A DNA stretch of 64,000 bases. It comes from CAIWHR01 sp963708855. GTDB lineage: Bacteria > Pseudomonadota > Gammaproteobacteria > Burkholderiales > Casimicrobiaceae. Positions within the stretch are counted from its first letter, which is position 1. Each line of letters starts with the position of its first letter. The DNA is taken from positions 1 through 64,000 of the forward strand of contig CAVPUM010000005.1 in NCBI GenBank assembly GCA_963708855.1, in the 5' to 3' direction. The notes under the pieces are model-generated. The model made no database searches. It was not told the DNA's origin and saw only the letters and a list, made by a program, of their open reading frames with translations. Of this stretch, positions 50,167-62,540 are shown in pieces. Made by a program: the position numbers and the translations under genes.

Positions 50167-50226
50167 ATGAACAAGCTTATCGTTGCATTGATCGCTGCCG
50201 ACAAGGCTGCCGCACCGAAGAAGTAG
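50167..50226 (+). CDS. Mini-ORF, possible remnant of a small secreted Ala/Lys-rich protein
   Basis: Nineteen residues: MNKLIVALIAADKAAAPKK. It has a proper ribosome-binding site (GAGGA, about 8 bases before the ATG). MNKLIVALIA looks like the start of a signal peptide and ADKAAAPKK like the tail of the short Ala/Pro/Lys-rich secreted proteins common in Betaproteobacteria, as if the middle were deleted. A GC-rich hairpin region and a second hairpin at 50276 follow. It could be a real short peptide, a deletion remnant, or a collapsed repeat in the assembly. Confidence 0.4.
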   Translation: MNKLIVALIAADKAAAPKK

Positions 50227-50275
50227 GCGCCCGGACAAGGCCGGGCAATGGCCCGGCTTCGCCCGTTTCGGACAG

Positions 50276-50301
50276 GAAGGCAGGGTCTCGACCCTGCCTT
50301 C
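50276..50301 (+). terminator. Hairpin terminator candidate before the Nudix gene
   Basis: GAAGGCAGGGT (50276-50286) pairs perfectly with ACCCTGCCTTC (50291-50301) around the loop CTCG, followed by TTG and not a full T-run. It ends the mini-ORF region and separates it from the Nudix gene, whose start is 38 bases on. Confidence 0.5.
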
Positions 50302-50338
50302 TTGCCGTCCGGGCGGGCACAATGCGTGCTTTGATGCC

Positions 50339-50794
50339 ATGCGCGAAACCCAGCCAACCCGACCGGCCGTGACCGTCGCGACGATTGTCGTCCACGACGG
50401 CAGGTTCCTGCTGGTCGAGGAAGAAACGCGTGATGGCGTCCGCCTCAACCAGCCGGCAGGTCATCTGGAGGCCGGCGAAACGCTGGTGGACGCCGCGGTG
50501 CGCGAGACGCTCGAGGAGACGGGCTACCGCGTCGTGCCCACGGCGCTCGTGGGCATCTATCGCTGGCGGGCAATGGCCACCGGACCGACCTTCATTCGCT
50601 TTGCCTTTGCCGGCGACGTCGTCGCGCACGAGACCCGCCGCACGCTCGACAAGGGCATTCTGCGGGCGCTGTGGCTCCCCTACGGCGACCTGGTCGCGCG
50701 TCGCGACATGCACCGCAGCCCGCTCGTCCTCCGGTGCGTCGACGATTATCGCGCCGGGTCGCGGCGTCCGCTCGATCTCGTCACGGAAATGTGA
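50339..50794 (+). CDS. Nudix hydrolase (NudJ-like)
   Basis: 151 residues, intact. The Nudix box spans about residues 41-63: GHLEAGETLVDAAVRETLEE, Gly and Glu all in place (GX5EX7REXXEEXG). VATIVVHDGRFLLVEEE is the N-terminal strand pair and DKGILRALWLPYGDL the end region. NudJ proteins hydrolyse nucleoside and thiamine pyrophosphates. Its TGA overlaps the mnmA ATG, and nudJ-mnmA pairing is common, so NudJ is the likely type. Confidence 0.85.
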   Translation: MRETQPTRPAVTVATIVVHDGRFLLVEEETRDGVRLNQPAGHLEAGETLVDAAVRETLEETGYRVVPTALVGIYRWRAMATGPTFIRFAFAGDVVAHETRRTLDKGILRALWLPYGDLVARRDMHRSPLVLRCVDDYRAGSRRPLDLVTEM

Positions 50795-51933
50795 TGCCGC
50801 GCAAGACCCGCGTGATCGTCGGCATGTCGGGCGGTGTCGACTCGTCGGTCGCCGCGTTCCTGCTGAAGCAGCAGGGCTTCGAGGTCATCGGCCTGTTCAT
50901 GAAGAACTGGGAGGACGACGACACGGACGAATACTGCACGTCGCGCGCGGATCTGGTCGACGCGGCCTCGGTCGCCGACGTGATCGGGATCGAGCTGGAG
51001 GCGGTCAACTTCGCGCACGAGTACCGCACGCGCGTGTTCGCACACTTCCTGCGCGAATACGGCGCCGGACGCACGCCGAACCCGGACGTGCTCTGCAACA
51101 GCGAGATCAAGTTCCGCGCCTTCCTCGACCACGCGCGAGCGCTGGGCGCGGACCGCATTGCGACGGGGCACTACGCGCGGGTGCGGCCGTGCGGAGCGGG
51201 CGTCGAACTGCTGAAAGCCCTCGACGCCACGAAGGACCAGAGCTATTTCCTGCACCAGCTGACGCAGGAGCAGCTCGCGCCGGTGCTGTTTCCGCTCGGA
51301 GCAATCGCCAAGCGGGACGTGCGCGCGATCGCGCGACGCGAAGGCATCCCGACCTGGGCCAAGAAGGACTCGACGGGCATCTGCTTCATCGGCGAGCGTC
51401 CCTTCCGCGATTTCCTCGCGCAATACCTGCCGAAGTCACCGGGCCCGATCGAAACGCCCGACGGTGCGGTTGTCGGCCGCCATCAGGGCCTTGCCTACTA
51501 CACGCTCGGCCAGCGGCAGGGCCTGCGGATCGGCGGGACCAAGGAAGGCAGCGACCTGCCGTGGTTCGTCGCGGGCAAGGATCAGGGGCGCAATGCGCTC
51601 ATTGCCGTGCAGGGCCACAGCCATCCGCTGCTCTACCGGCCGGAGGTCGATGCGCAGGAGATGCATTGGATCGCGGGGACGCCGCCGGATGCGGCGACGC
51701 TGGCGAACCTCGGCGCGAAGACGCGCTACCGGATGCCCGACGCGACCTGCCGGGTCGAGCTCGGGGAAGACAGGCGCTGCCGCGCGACCTTCGACACCCC
51801 GCAATGGGCGCCGACGCCCGGACAGTACCTGGTGCTCTACGATGGGGACATCTGCCTCGGCGGTGGCGTGATCGCCACGCCGGCTTGCGCCGAAGCTGAT
51901 GCGCCATCCATGACGGCGACGGCCGGCGGCTGA
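50794..51933 (+). CDS. mnmA: tRNA-specific 2-thiouridylase MnmA
   Basis: 379 residues, intact. RVIVGMSGGVDSSVAAFLLK is the PP-loop. PNPDVLCNSEIKF carries the first catalytic Cys (about residue 107), and DSTGICFIGERPFRDFL the second. GLAYYTLGQRQGLRIGG and GQYLVLYDGDICLGGGVI are in the C-terminal domain. It inserts sulfur at U34 of Lys, Glu and Gln tRNAs with sulfur relayed from IscS. It is convergent with ssb, 14 bases apart and with no terminator between. Confidence 0.96.
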   Translation: MPRKTRVIVGMSGGVDSSVAAFLLKQQGFEVIGLFMKNWEDDDTDEYCTSRADLVDAASVADVIGIELEAVNFAHEYRTRVFAHFLREYGAGRTPNPDVLCNSEIKFRAFLDHARALGADRIATGHYARVRPCGAGVELLKALDATKDQSYFLHQLTQEQLAPVLFPLGAIAKRDVRAIARREGIPTWAKKDSTGICFIGERPFRDFLAQYLPKSPGPIETPDGAVVGRHQGLAYYTLGQRQGLRIGGTKEGSDLPWFVAGKDQGRNALIAVQGHSHPLLYRPEVDAQEMHWIAGTPPDAATLANLGAKTRYRMPDATCRVELGEDRRCRATFDTPQWAPTPGQYLVLYDGDICLGGGVIATPACAEADAPSMTATAGG

Positions 51934-51947
51934 ACGTCCGCAGCCCC

Positions 51948-52445
51948 TCAGAAGGGGATGTCGTCGTCGAGATCGTCGGGGTTGGAGCGCTTGGCCCCGC
52001 CTCCCGGCTTTGCGCTGCCGCCGCCACCGCCGCCGGTGCCGCCGCCACCACCACCGCCGCTCGATCGCGAGCCGGCGCCTCCGCCGCTGAAATCGGCGTC
52101 ACCGCCGCCGCCTTCACGACTGCCGAGCAATTGCATCCGGTCGCCGACGATTTCGGTCGAGTACTTCTCCACGCCGTCCTTGTCGGTGTACTTGCGCGTC
52201 TGCAGCCGGCCCTCGATGTAGACCGACCGCCCCTTCTTCAGATACTCGCCGGCGATCTCGGCCTGGCGGCCGAAGAGCACGACGCGGTGCCATTCGGTCT
52301 TCTCCTGCTTTTCGCCGTTCTTGTCCTTCCACTGCTCGCTGGTGGCGATGTTGAGGTTGGCGATGGCGTCGCCGCCCGTCGTATAGCGCGTTTCCGGATC
52401 GCGGCCGAGATTGCCGATCAGGATTACTTTGTTTACCGAGGCCAT
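51948..52445 (-). CDS. ssb: Single-stranded DNA-binding protein
   Basis: 165 residues, intact. The OB fold runs MASVNKVILIGNLGRDPETR to about residue 110 (EIVGDRMQLL). A Gly/Ser-rich linker (about residues 112-155) follows, and the acidic tip DDLDDDIPF recruits replication and repair proteins. The ATG at 52445 is two bases from the stop of the upstream MFS gene. The ssb-MFS-uvrA order is common in Betaproteobacteria. Confidence 0.97.
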   Translation of the reverse strand: MASVNKVILIGNLGRDPETRYTTGGDAIANLNIATSEQWKDKNGEKQEKTEWHRVVLFGRQAEIAGEYLKKGRSVYIEGRLQTRKYTDKDGVEKYSTEIVGDRMQLLGSREGGGGDADFSGGGAGSRSSGGGGGGGTGGGGGGSAKPGGGAKRSNPDDLDDDIPF

Positions 52446-52446
52446 A

Positions 52447-53692
52447 TCACGTTTCTCCCATCGAATAGTTGCCCTGGTTGAAAGCCGGCGGCGCCGACAT
52501 GGTCGCACTGACGGCCAGCCAGATCGTCGTCAGCACGAGCCCGAACCCGAAGACCGCCGCCGCGCCGTGCCATTGCGAAAGCCAGCCGCCGGCGGCGGCC
52601 CCGACGAAGGCGCCGAGGAACTGCACGCTCGAATACACGCCGGTGGCCGCACCCTTGACCGCCGGCGGCGCGAACTTCGAAACGAGCGAGGGCAGCGTCG
52701 CCTCCAGCAGGTTGAACCCCGTGAAGAACACGACCAGCGCGACGAGTCGTCAGCGGCAGGGATGCGCCCGCCAGGGCCAGAAGAACCTGTCCGGCGAGCA
52801 GCACGGCCACCGCACCGACGAACACCGGCTTGCCGCGACCCGGTCGATCCGCCTGCCAGAGCGCCGGCATCATCAGCGCGACGGACGCCGCGAGCACCGG
52901 CAGATAGACGAGCCAGTGCCGGGCCGCGGCGATGCCGTTGTCGCGCAGCATGAAGGGCACCTGCACGAACAGGGCCATCAGCGCCGCGTGCAGCGCGAAG
53001 ATGCCGTAGTTGAGCCGGAGCAGATCGCGGTCGGCCAGCACGCGCTTCCATTGCGCCGGCGTGTCCTGCGGCCGCGGCGGTGCGCCGGGGTCGGGCACCA
53101 TGCGCAGCAGCAGCACGATCGCGCCGAGCGCGAGCACGCCGGTCAGCACGAAGATGCCGGGCACGCCGATGACCGGCGTGAGCGCGGGCGCGACGACCAG
53201 GGAAAGCGCGAACGTCGCGCCGATCGTCATGCCGATCGCGGCCATCGCGCGCGAGCGGACCGTGTCGCGCGTCAGGTCGGCGGTCAGCGCGATCACCGCC
53301 GCGGAGATCGCGCCCGCGCCCTGCACGGTGCGCCCGACGATGGTCCAGAGGATGGTCGGTGCCCAGGCGGCGATGAAGCTGCCGAGCGCGAAGATCACGA
53401 GCCCCGCGATGATGACGGGCTTCCTTCCCCAGCGATCGGAGGCCCAGCCGAACGGGACCTGCAGCACTGCCTGCGTGAGTCCGTACGCTCCGAGCGCGAG
53501 ACCGACGAGCGTGTGGTCGCGGCCGCCCGGGAGCGTCTCGGCGTACAGCGCGAGCACCGGCAGGACGATGAACATGCCGAGCATCCGCAGGCCGAAGATT
53601 CCGGCCAGACCGGCAGTGGCGCGACGCTCGGTGGGCGTCATGCGCACCGCGGCGGCAGTCGCGGCGGCAGGGGGCGCGCGGTCGTGCGGCAT
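52447..53692 (-). CDS. MFS transporter of the uvrA-ssb neighbourhood
   Basis: About 415 residues, 12 membrane segments. LRMLGMFIVLPVLALYAETL is the first segment, followed by QVPFGWASDRWGRKPVIIAG (motif A, DRWGRKP). RTVQGAGAISAAVIALTADL resembles motif C. One frame shift near 52748; the C-terminus is GNYSMGET. Start chosen at the ATG 53692; an internal ATG at 53641 (MTPTERRATAG) also works. Likely a drug/proton antiporter type; substrate unknown. Divergent from uvrA, 134 bases between. Confidence 0.88.
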
Positions 53693-53745
53693 GGGGCGAA
53701 CGAAAGGGGCGAAGGAAGAGGGAACGCTGAACGCGGCGACGCAGC

Positions 53746-53775
53746 TTAGAAATGCCTGCGGAATGGCGGTATAGT
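53746..53775 (+). promoter_or_regulatory. Weak sigma-70 promoter candidate for uvrA
   Basis: TTAGAA (53746-53751), 18-base spacer, TATAGT (53770-53775). About 45 bases from the predicted start of transcription to the uvrA ATG. No SOS (LexA) box with the CTGT-N8-ACAG form is seen nearby. Confidence 0.4.
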
Positions 53776-53826
53776 AGCAGGTTGCCCCCATGCCCGGCAT
53801 GCGCCGGATGGCCTAAGACTTACGCT

Positions 53827-56764
<2,938 letters not shown>

Positions 56765-56789
56765 GCGTGCGCCGGGCGAGAGCGTATCC

Positions 56790-57277
56790 GTGAGCGCGCA
56801 GCGGGTCGTGCGCATCCGCCGGCCGCGCACCGGTGATTTCGCCGCGGATGCCGACGCCGCGGCGACGCTGTATCTCGCCTCGCGCCGCGCGACGCTGCCC
56901 GGCCTGCGCGATCCGCACTCGGAGGCGGAGACGCGCGCGTGGATGCGCGACAGCCGCCTTCGCGCGGTATTCGGTGCGCCTGGCCGAGGTCGACGGCGAA
57001 ATCGTCGGGTTCGCCGCGCGCGACGGCGCCTGGCTGATGCAGCTCTACGTGAAGCCCGGGCTGGACGGGACGCGGCATCGGTTCGAAGTTGCTGGAGGCG
57101 ATCCTTGCCGACGCCGCCGCCGTGACGCCGGTCCTCAGGCTGTACACGTTCGCGCGCAACGCGGGCGCCCGCCGCTTCTACGAACGACACGGTTTCGTCG
57201 CCGTGGCGTTCGGCGACGGGACGGGCAACGAGGAGGGCGAGCCCGACGTCCGCTACGAGCGCTCGACGCGGGAGTGA
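56790..57277 (+). CDS. GNAT-family N-acetyltransferase
   Basis: About 162 residues. It starts with GTG as SAQRVVRIRRPRTGDFAADA. The acetyl-CoA fold includes EVDGEIVGFAARDG, WLMQLYVKPG (beta 4) and FARNAGARRFYERHGF, the usual helix and strand of the GNAT C-terminus. Frames shift near 56972 and 57085, the second within the CoA-binding loop. The substrate cannot be predicted. It follows uvrA by 25 bases and converges with the Hyf-like operon. Confidence 0.78.
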
Positions 57278-57329
57278 GACCCCCGGGTCGGCCGCACCGG
57301 CTGTGCACGCGGCGTTGGTCTCTGTCGGT

Positions 57330-57875
57330 TCAGCGATGCGGCGCGTGCCGCTCCCCGTTTACCGCTTCCGGCACCCCGCGGATCGCGGCGAGAATGCCCT
57401 GCAGCAGCGCCGTCGGCGTCGGCGGGCAACCCGGGATCTCGACGTCGACGGGGATGACGTTGGCCACGCGGCCGAGGGAGGCGTAGCTCTCGCCGAAGAT
57501 GCCGCCGGTGCAGCCGCAGTCGCCCACGGCGACGACGAGCTTCGGATCCGGCGTGGCGTCGTAGGTCCGCTGCAGCGCGATTGCCATGTGCTTCGACACC
57601 GGCCCCGTCACCAGCAGCAGGTCGGCGTGCCGCGGGCTCGCGACGAACTTGATGCCGAGACCCTCGATGTTGTAGTACGGATTGCCCAGCGCGTGGATCT
57701 CGAGCTCGCAGCCGTTGCACGAACCGGCGTCGACCTGACGGATGGTCAGCGCCCGCCCCAGCGTGCGCAGGATGTTCTCCTGCAACCGCGCAGCGACGAC
57801 CATGCCGGCGTCCGGCTCCGGCGACGGTTCGGTCCTGATGCCGGTTCTCGCGATCTGTCGGAGGATGTGGAGCAT
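57330..57875 (-). CDS. Hyf-like complex small subunit (NuoB/HyfI family)
   Basis: 181 residues, intact. A NuoB/hydrogenase small-subunit-like iron-sulfur protein. The cluster ligands are visible: GSCNGCELEI (CxxC), VGDCGCTGGIFGE and EIPGCPPTP, the set that binds the 4Fe-4S cluster next to the active site in formate hydrogenlyase (HycG/HyfI). So the electron-relay cluster is kept even though the large subunit has lost NiFe ligands. An N-terminal segment of about 35 residues precedes the core. Last gene of the operon, overlapping the large-subunit stop. Confidence 0.88.
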   Translation of the reverse strand: MLHILRQIARTGIRTEPSPEPDAGMVVAARLQENILRTLGRALTIRQVDAGSCNGCELEIHALGNPYYNIEGLGIKFVASPRHADLLLVTGPVSKHMAIALQRTYDATPDPKLVVAVGDCGCTGGIFGESYASLGRVANVIPVDVEIPGCPPTPTALLQGILAAIRGVPEAVNGERHAPHR

Positions 57876-59421
57876 CAGAGGTCCTGCCCGCTGTAGGAGA
57901 GGTTGAACGACTTGTTGATCAGCGGAAAGTCGGGAACGATGTTGCCGATCACCGCATGCTCGAGCACCGGCCAGTTCGTCCACGACGGATCGTGCGGATG
58001 GCAGCGCCGGATCGTCCCGCCGGGGCCGCATTCGAGGGCGACCAGCACGGGCCCGCGCCAGCCCTCGACGCAACCCAGGCTCTTCTTGAACGCCGGCGGC
58101 TCCGGGAGTTCGACGCCGATCGGCCCGTCGGGGAGCGCATCGACGATCGCGCGCAGCAGACGCAGCGATTCCCGGATCTCGCCGAAGCGCACCGCGACGC
58201 GCGCGAGGACGTCGCCGCCGTCCGCCGTGACCTTGCGCACGCCGAGCGCATCGTAGGGCGGCGCCGGAAAATCGCAGCGCAGATCGCGGGCCTGCCCGCT
58301 CGCGCGTCCCGCGAGGCCGGTGAGGCCGAGTTGCGCCGCGAGCGCGGGCGGCACGATGCCGCAGGCGCGGAAGCGGTCCTGCAGACCGTCGTGTTCGTCG
58401 TAGATGTCCTGCAGCGTGCGGACCTCGCCGTCCAGCAATTCGCATTCGGCGCGGATCGTGGCCGCGGCGTCCGGCGCGACGTCGCAGCGCCACGCCGCCG
58501 GGCACGACGTAATCCATCGCGAGCCGATGTCCGAACAGCGCGGCAGTTCGCACGCAGGACCTGCTCCTTCAGGCGCGAGAACTGCGCGAGGCCGAAGGCG
58601 AAACCGCCGTCGTTGCCGAGATAGCCGAGGTCGCCCAGGTGATTGGCGATGCGCTCCCGCTCGAGTGCGAGCGCGCGCAACCACAGCGCACGCGGCGGCG
58701 GCGTCGTGTCGCTGATCGCCTCCAGCGCCTGTGCGTAGGCCCACGCATAGGCGACCGTGCTGTCGCCCGAGACCCGGCCCGCCAGCCGGTGCCCGCTGAG
58801 GGCGGCCATCGCCTCGAATCGCTTCTCGATTCCCTTGTGCACGAAGCCGAGACGCTCCTCGAGGCGCAGCACCTTTTCGCCGACGACCTGGAAGCGGAAA
58901 TGTCCCGGCTCGATGATTCCCGCGTGGACCGGCCCGACGGGGATCTCGTGCACGCCGTCGCCTTCGACACGGACGAAGGCGTATTCCTCCTGTCCGGGTT
59001 GCCACTTCGACAGCGCCTCGAAATCGCGGCGGAGCGGGTAGCAGTCGATGGGCCAGCTCGCCTGCCACGCCCACGGCCGTTGATCATCGCCTTCCGACGC
59101 GATGCCGACGAGATCGAACGCCGCGCGCTGCATCCGGTTGGCGGCGGGGAACACGACCGCCAGGTCGGGGTACGTCGAAGCGCCGGTCGGCAGCGTGTGC
59201 TCGAACATGACGAGGCCGTCGGCATCCTGCACCACGACGCTGAGCGTATAGCCGCGCTCGCGGTCGCGATCGTCGCTTGCCCACAGCGCGACCAGGTGCG
59301 CGCCCTGCTCCCATGCGATGCGACAGGACGACAGCAGTCCCATCGCATTGACCGGGCACCGCCGCGCGGGCACCGCCGCGGGCAGCGCGGCGGTGGCGAA
59401 TCCGAGTCGGGAGAGATCCAC
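57875..59421 (-). CDS. Hyf-like complex large subunit lacking NiFe ligands (NuoC-NuoD/HyfG family)
   Basis: About 514 residues. A NuoC-like domain comes first (to about 165), then a NuoD/HycE-like domain: GPVHAGIIEPGHFRFQVVGE, RLGFVHKGIEKRFEAM. Hydrogenases have RxCGxC after this; here it reads RVSGDS, with Ser for both Cys. The C-terminal DPCxxC is also missing (NKSFNLSYSGQDL). So no NiFe centre can form as in hydrogenases. The GTG at 59421 is 6 bases after the hyfF-like stop. Frames shift near 58550 and 58490, away from both motif sites. Confidence 0.85.
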
Positions 59422-59426
59422 GGAAA

Positions 59427-60878
59427 TCAGCCGATGAGCCGCGCCGCCTGCCGGTACCAGTCGGCGAGGAACGGCGGGATCCAGAGCCCCAGCATCAGCA
59501 CGAGCGCCAGATGGGTGTAGACCGGGATCATGGCCGGCCGGACCGGCAGCCGCTTCGCCGTTGTTTCGCCGAACACCATCGGCTGCACTTTGGAGAAGAC
59601 GGCGGCGAACGCGAGCCCGAGCGACGCGAGCAGGAACGGCGTCGCCCACGGCTGTTCGCCCATCGCGGTGACCAGGATCAGGAACTCGCTCGCAAAGACG
59701 CCGAACGGCGGCAGGCCGAGGATCGCAAGGGTTCCCAGCACGAGCCCCCAGCCCAGCATCGGGCTCGACGTGATCAGGCCGCGGATCTCGGCCATCACTT
59801 GCGTGCCGGTCTTTTGCGTTGCGTGACCGACGGTGAAAAATATCGCGGACTTGGTCAGCGAGTGGACGGTCATGTGCAGCAGCGCCGCGAAATTGGCCAC
59901 GGGGCCGCCCATGCCGAACGCGAACGTGATGATGCCCATGTGCTCGACCGACGAATACGCGAACAGGCGCTTGACGTCCTTCTGCCGGGACAGCAGCAAC
60001 GCCGCGACGACCACGGACAGCAGGCCGAAGCCCATCATCAGCTCGCGGGCAAAGGACGTGTGCAGCGACCCCTCGACCAGCACCTTGCAGCGGACGACGG
60101 CGTAGAGCGCGACGTTGAGCAGCAGCCCGGAGAGCACCGCGGACACCGGTGTGGGCCCCTCGGCGTGGGCGTCGGGCAGCCAGTTGTGCAGCGGCACGAG
60201 GCCGACCTTGGTTCCGTATCCGACCAGCAGGAACACGAAGGCGATCGACAGCACGGTCGGCTCGAGCTGGCCCTTGACGTGGTCGAGCTCGGTCCACAGC
60301 AGGGCGCCTCCGCCCGCGCCCAGCAGCTTCTCGGCCGCGAAGTAGAGCAGGATCGTGCCGAACAGCGCCTGGGCAATGCCGACGCCGCAGAGGATGAAGT
60401 ACTTCCACGCCGCCTCGAGGCTCGCCGGCGTGCGGTAGAGCGAGACCAGCAGCACGGTGGTCAGCGTGGCCGCCTCCATCGCCACCCACAGGATGCCCAT
60501 GTTGTTGGTCAGCAGCGCGACCAGCATCGTGCAATTGAAGAGCTGGTACATGCTGTGATAGAGCCGGAGCCTTCCCGCGGTGAGGCGCCCGTGCTCCTGC
60601 TCGATCCGCATGTACGGGCGCGAAAAGATCGCCGTGGTGAATCCGACGAAGGCCGTGAGCGCCACCAGGAACACGTTGAAGGGATCGACGAAGAACTGGC
60701 GGTCGAGGACGAGCAGCGGCCCGTCGACGAACACGCGCGCGGTCAGCGCGACGGCGGCGGCGAACGTGAGGAAGCTGACGGCGACATTGACGGCCGGCGC
60801 TTCCCGCCGCTCGCCGATGACGGCGAGCACCGCGGCGCCGATGAGCGGAAAGCCGAGGACGGCGAGCATCTCGATCAC
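59427..60878 (-). CDS. HyfF-like proton-translocating membrane subunit (NuoN/MrpD family)
   Basis: 483 residues, intact, about 14 membrane segments. SIAFVFLLVGYGTKVGLVPL and HNWLPDAHAEGPTPVSAVLS hold the conserved Lys and the HNWLPDAHAEGPTPVSA signature of antiporter-like subunits. The YRTP and KYFILCGVGIAQALFGT region contains the conserved helix Lys. GTG start at 60878. It is one of two antiporter-like pump subunits in the operon, the other being HyfB-like. Confidence 0.9.
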   Translation of the reverse strand: MIEMLAVLGFPLIGAAVLAVIGERREAPAVNVAVSFLTFAAAVALTARVFVDGPLLVLDRQFFVDPFNVFLVALTAFVGFTTAIFSRPYMRIEQEHGRLTAGRLRLYHSMYQLFNCTMLVALLTNNMGILWVAMEAATLTTVLLVSLYRTPASLEAAWKYFILCGVGIAQALFGTILLYFAAEKLLGAGGGALLWTELDHVKGQLEPTVLSIAFVFLLVGYGTKVGLVPLHNWLPDAHAEGPTPVSAVLSGLLLNVALYAVVRCKVLVEGSLHTSFARELMMGFGLLSVVVAALLLSRQKDVKRLFAYSSVEHMGIITFAFGMGGPVANFAALLHMTVHSLTKSAIFFTVGHATQKTGTQVMAEIRGLITSSPMLGWGLVLGTLAILGLPPFGVFASEFLILVTAMGEQPWATPFLLASLGLAFAAVFSKVQPMVFGETTAKRLPVRPAMIPVYTHLALVLMLGLWIPPFLADWYRQAARLIG

Positions 60879-60891
60879 TGCGCGCGCTCCT

Positions 60892-61560
60892 TCACTCGCC
60901 CTCCCTCAACTTCTCCAGGTGCTTCAAGTCGAGGCTGTCGAACTGCTCGCGGATCTGGAAGAAGAAGACGCCCAGGATCAGCATGCCGACCAGGACGTCC
61001 AGCGCGATCCCGAGCTCCACGACCATCGGCATGCCGTAGGTGGCGCTGGTCGCCGCGAAGAAGAGGCCGTTCTCCATCGCCAGGAATCCGATCACCTGGG
61101 GCAGGGCCTTGCGGCGGGTGATCATCATCAGGAAGGACAGCATCACGCTGGCCATCGCGATGCCGAGCGTCGCGCGCGTCACCGTGCTCGCGAGCTGCGA
61201 GATCGGGTAGGCGAGGTTGAACGAGAAGACGACCAGCACGATGCCGATGAGCATCGTCGTCGGAACGTTGATGAGCCCCTCCACGTCCCACTTCACGTCG
61301 AGCTTGCGGATCAGGCGGTGCAGCAGCCATGGCAGCAGCCCCACCTTCAGCACCAGCGTCAGGCCGGCCGAGGCGTAGAGATGCGCCTGATTCGTCCCGA
61401 ACGCGACGGTTGCCGTGGAGATGCCGAGCGCGAGCCCCTGTGCAGCGAACAGATTGACGAGCGAGAGCACCCGCCGCTGCGTCAGCATGGCGAACGCCAG
61501 CAGCAGCAGGATTGCCGCCAGCAGATTGATGAACTGTGCGTAGAGCGGAGGTACGGCCAT
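60892..61560 (-). CDS. HyfE-like membrane subunit (NuoK-related)
   Basis: 222 residues, intact, six to seven membrane segments. It begins MAVPPLYAQFINLLAAILLL. The C-terminal half (FLAMENGLFFAATSATYGMP) has the conserved Glu within a membrane helix that is typical of NuoK/HyfE. It lies 13 bases before the HyfF-like start and 13 bases after the HyfC-like stop. Confidence 0.87.
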   Translation of the reverse strand: MAVPPLYAQFINLLAAILLLLAFAMLTQRRVLSLVNLFAAQGLALGISTATVAFGTNQAHLYASAGLTLVLKVGLLPWLLHRLIRKLDVKWDVEGLINVPTTMLIGIVLVVFSFNLAYPISQLASTVTRATLGIAMASVMLSFLMMITRRKALPQVIGFLAMENGLFFAATSATYGMPMVVELGIALDVLVGMLILGVFFFQIREQFDSLDLKHLEKLREGE

Positions 61561-61573
61561 CGCGGGAACTGCG

Positions 61574-62524
61574 CTAGCTGCCGAGCATCTGGTTGACGAG
61601 CATCGCCAGCACCGCCAGCAGGAACGCGGTGCCGAGGAACTCCGGGGCGCGGAAGATGCGCATCTTCGCCGACAGCGTCTCGATGAACGCGAGCAGGAAG
61701 CCGCCGAGCGCCAGTTTCGCGATGAGCGCGGGGGCGGCGCCGAGGATCGCGAGCCAGCCGCCACCGGCGGCGGCGATGCCGTACGGAAAGAACAGGGCGA
61801 TGCCGATGCACGAATAGTTGAAGAGCTTGAGCGCCGCAGCCCACTCGATCAGGGCGAGATGGCGGGCGGAGTATTCGAGCACCATCGCCTCATGGATCAT
61901 CGTGAGCTCGAGGTGGGTGGCCGGATTGTCCACGGGAATGCGGGCGTTCTCCGCGAGCGAGACCATCGTGAACGCGACGCCCGCGAACGCCATGCTGGGA
62001 TAGATCGCCAGCTCGCGATGCGCGAACGTATCGACGATGGTCGGCAACGAAGTGGATCCGGAGATCAGGGATGCCGTGAACAGCACCATCAGCAGCGCCG
62101 GTTCGGCCAGGAAACCGACCAGCATCTCGCGCCGCGCGCCCAGCGAGCCGAACGCGGTACCGATGTCCATCGCCGCGAGCGCGATGAACACGCGCGCGAG
62201 CGCGAACAGGCCGACCAGCGCGATGGCGTCGGCGGCGAGCGCGAACGGAAGGTCGGTGGCGAGCGACGGGACGATCGCCGCGGCGCAGCACATTGCCGCG
62301 AACACGATGTACGGCGTGATCCGGAAGACCGGGGACGCGCTCTCGGCGACGACCGCGTCCTTCACGAACAGCTTGCGGATCGTGAAATACGGCAGCAGCA
62401 TCGACGGTGCGCTCTTGTTCGCGAGCCACGCCCGGCACTGGTTGACCCAGCCGACCAGCAGCGGCGCCAGCACCAGCGCGATGGCGAGCTGCAGCAGCTG
62501 GGAGGCAACGGCGGTGACGGTCAT
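61574..62524 (-). CDS. HyfC-like membrane subunit (NuoH family)
   Basis: 316 residues, intact. NuoH-type protein that anchors the peripheral arm. DNPATHLELTMIHEAMVLEY is the conserved loop facing the peripheral subunits, with RIPVD just before. PYFTIRKLFVKDAVVAESAS matches HycD/HyfC N-terminal loops. Eight membrane segments expected. Between HyfB-like (16 bases) and HyfE-like genes. Confidence 0.9.
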   Translation of the reverse strand: MTVTAVASQLLQLAIALVLAPLLVGWVNQCRAWLANKSAPSMLLPYFTIRKLFVKDAVVAESASPVFRITPYIVFAAMCCAAAIVPSLATDLPFALAADAIALVGLFALARVFIALAAMDIGTAFGSLGARREMLVGFLAEPALLMVLFTASLISGSTSLPTIVDTFAHRELAIYPSMAFAGVAFTMVSLAENARIPVDNPATHLELTMIHEAMVLEYSARHLALIEWAAALKLFNYSCIGIALFFPYGIAAAGGGWLAILGAAPALIAKLALGGFLLAFIETLSAKMRIFRAPEFLGTAFLLAVLAMLVNQMLGS

Positions 62525-62540
62525 GGGTGCAGCTGCGCGC

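Noticed and set aside
51948..52120. GC-rich tandem repeats in the 3' part of ssb as a possible minisatellite
   Set aside because: They encode the normal Gly/Ser-rich linker of SSB before the acidic tip.
53693..53826. LexA (SOS) box between the MFS gene and uvrA
   Set aside because: No CTGT-N8-ACAG match is present in the intergenic region.
57875..59421. Active NiFe-hydrogenase large subunit
   Set aside because: Both cysteine pairs required for NiFe binding are absent in uninterrupted sequence.
58639..61596. Plus-strand long open frames opposite the Hyf-like operon
   Set aside because: Rich in Arg, His and Asp repeats and without motifs; they are the complement of membrane-protein codons on the minus strand.
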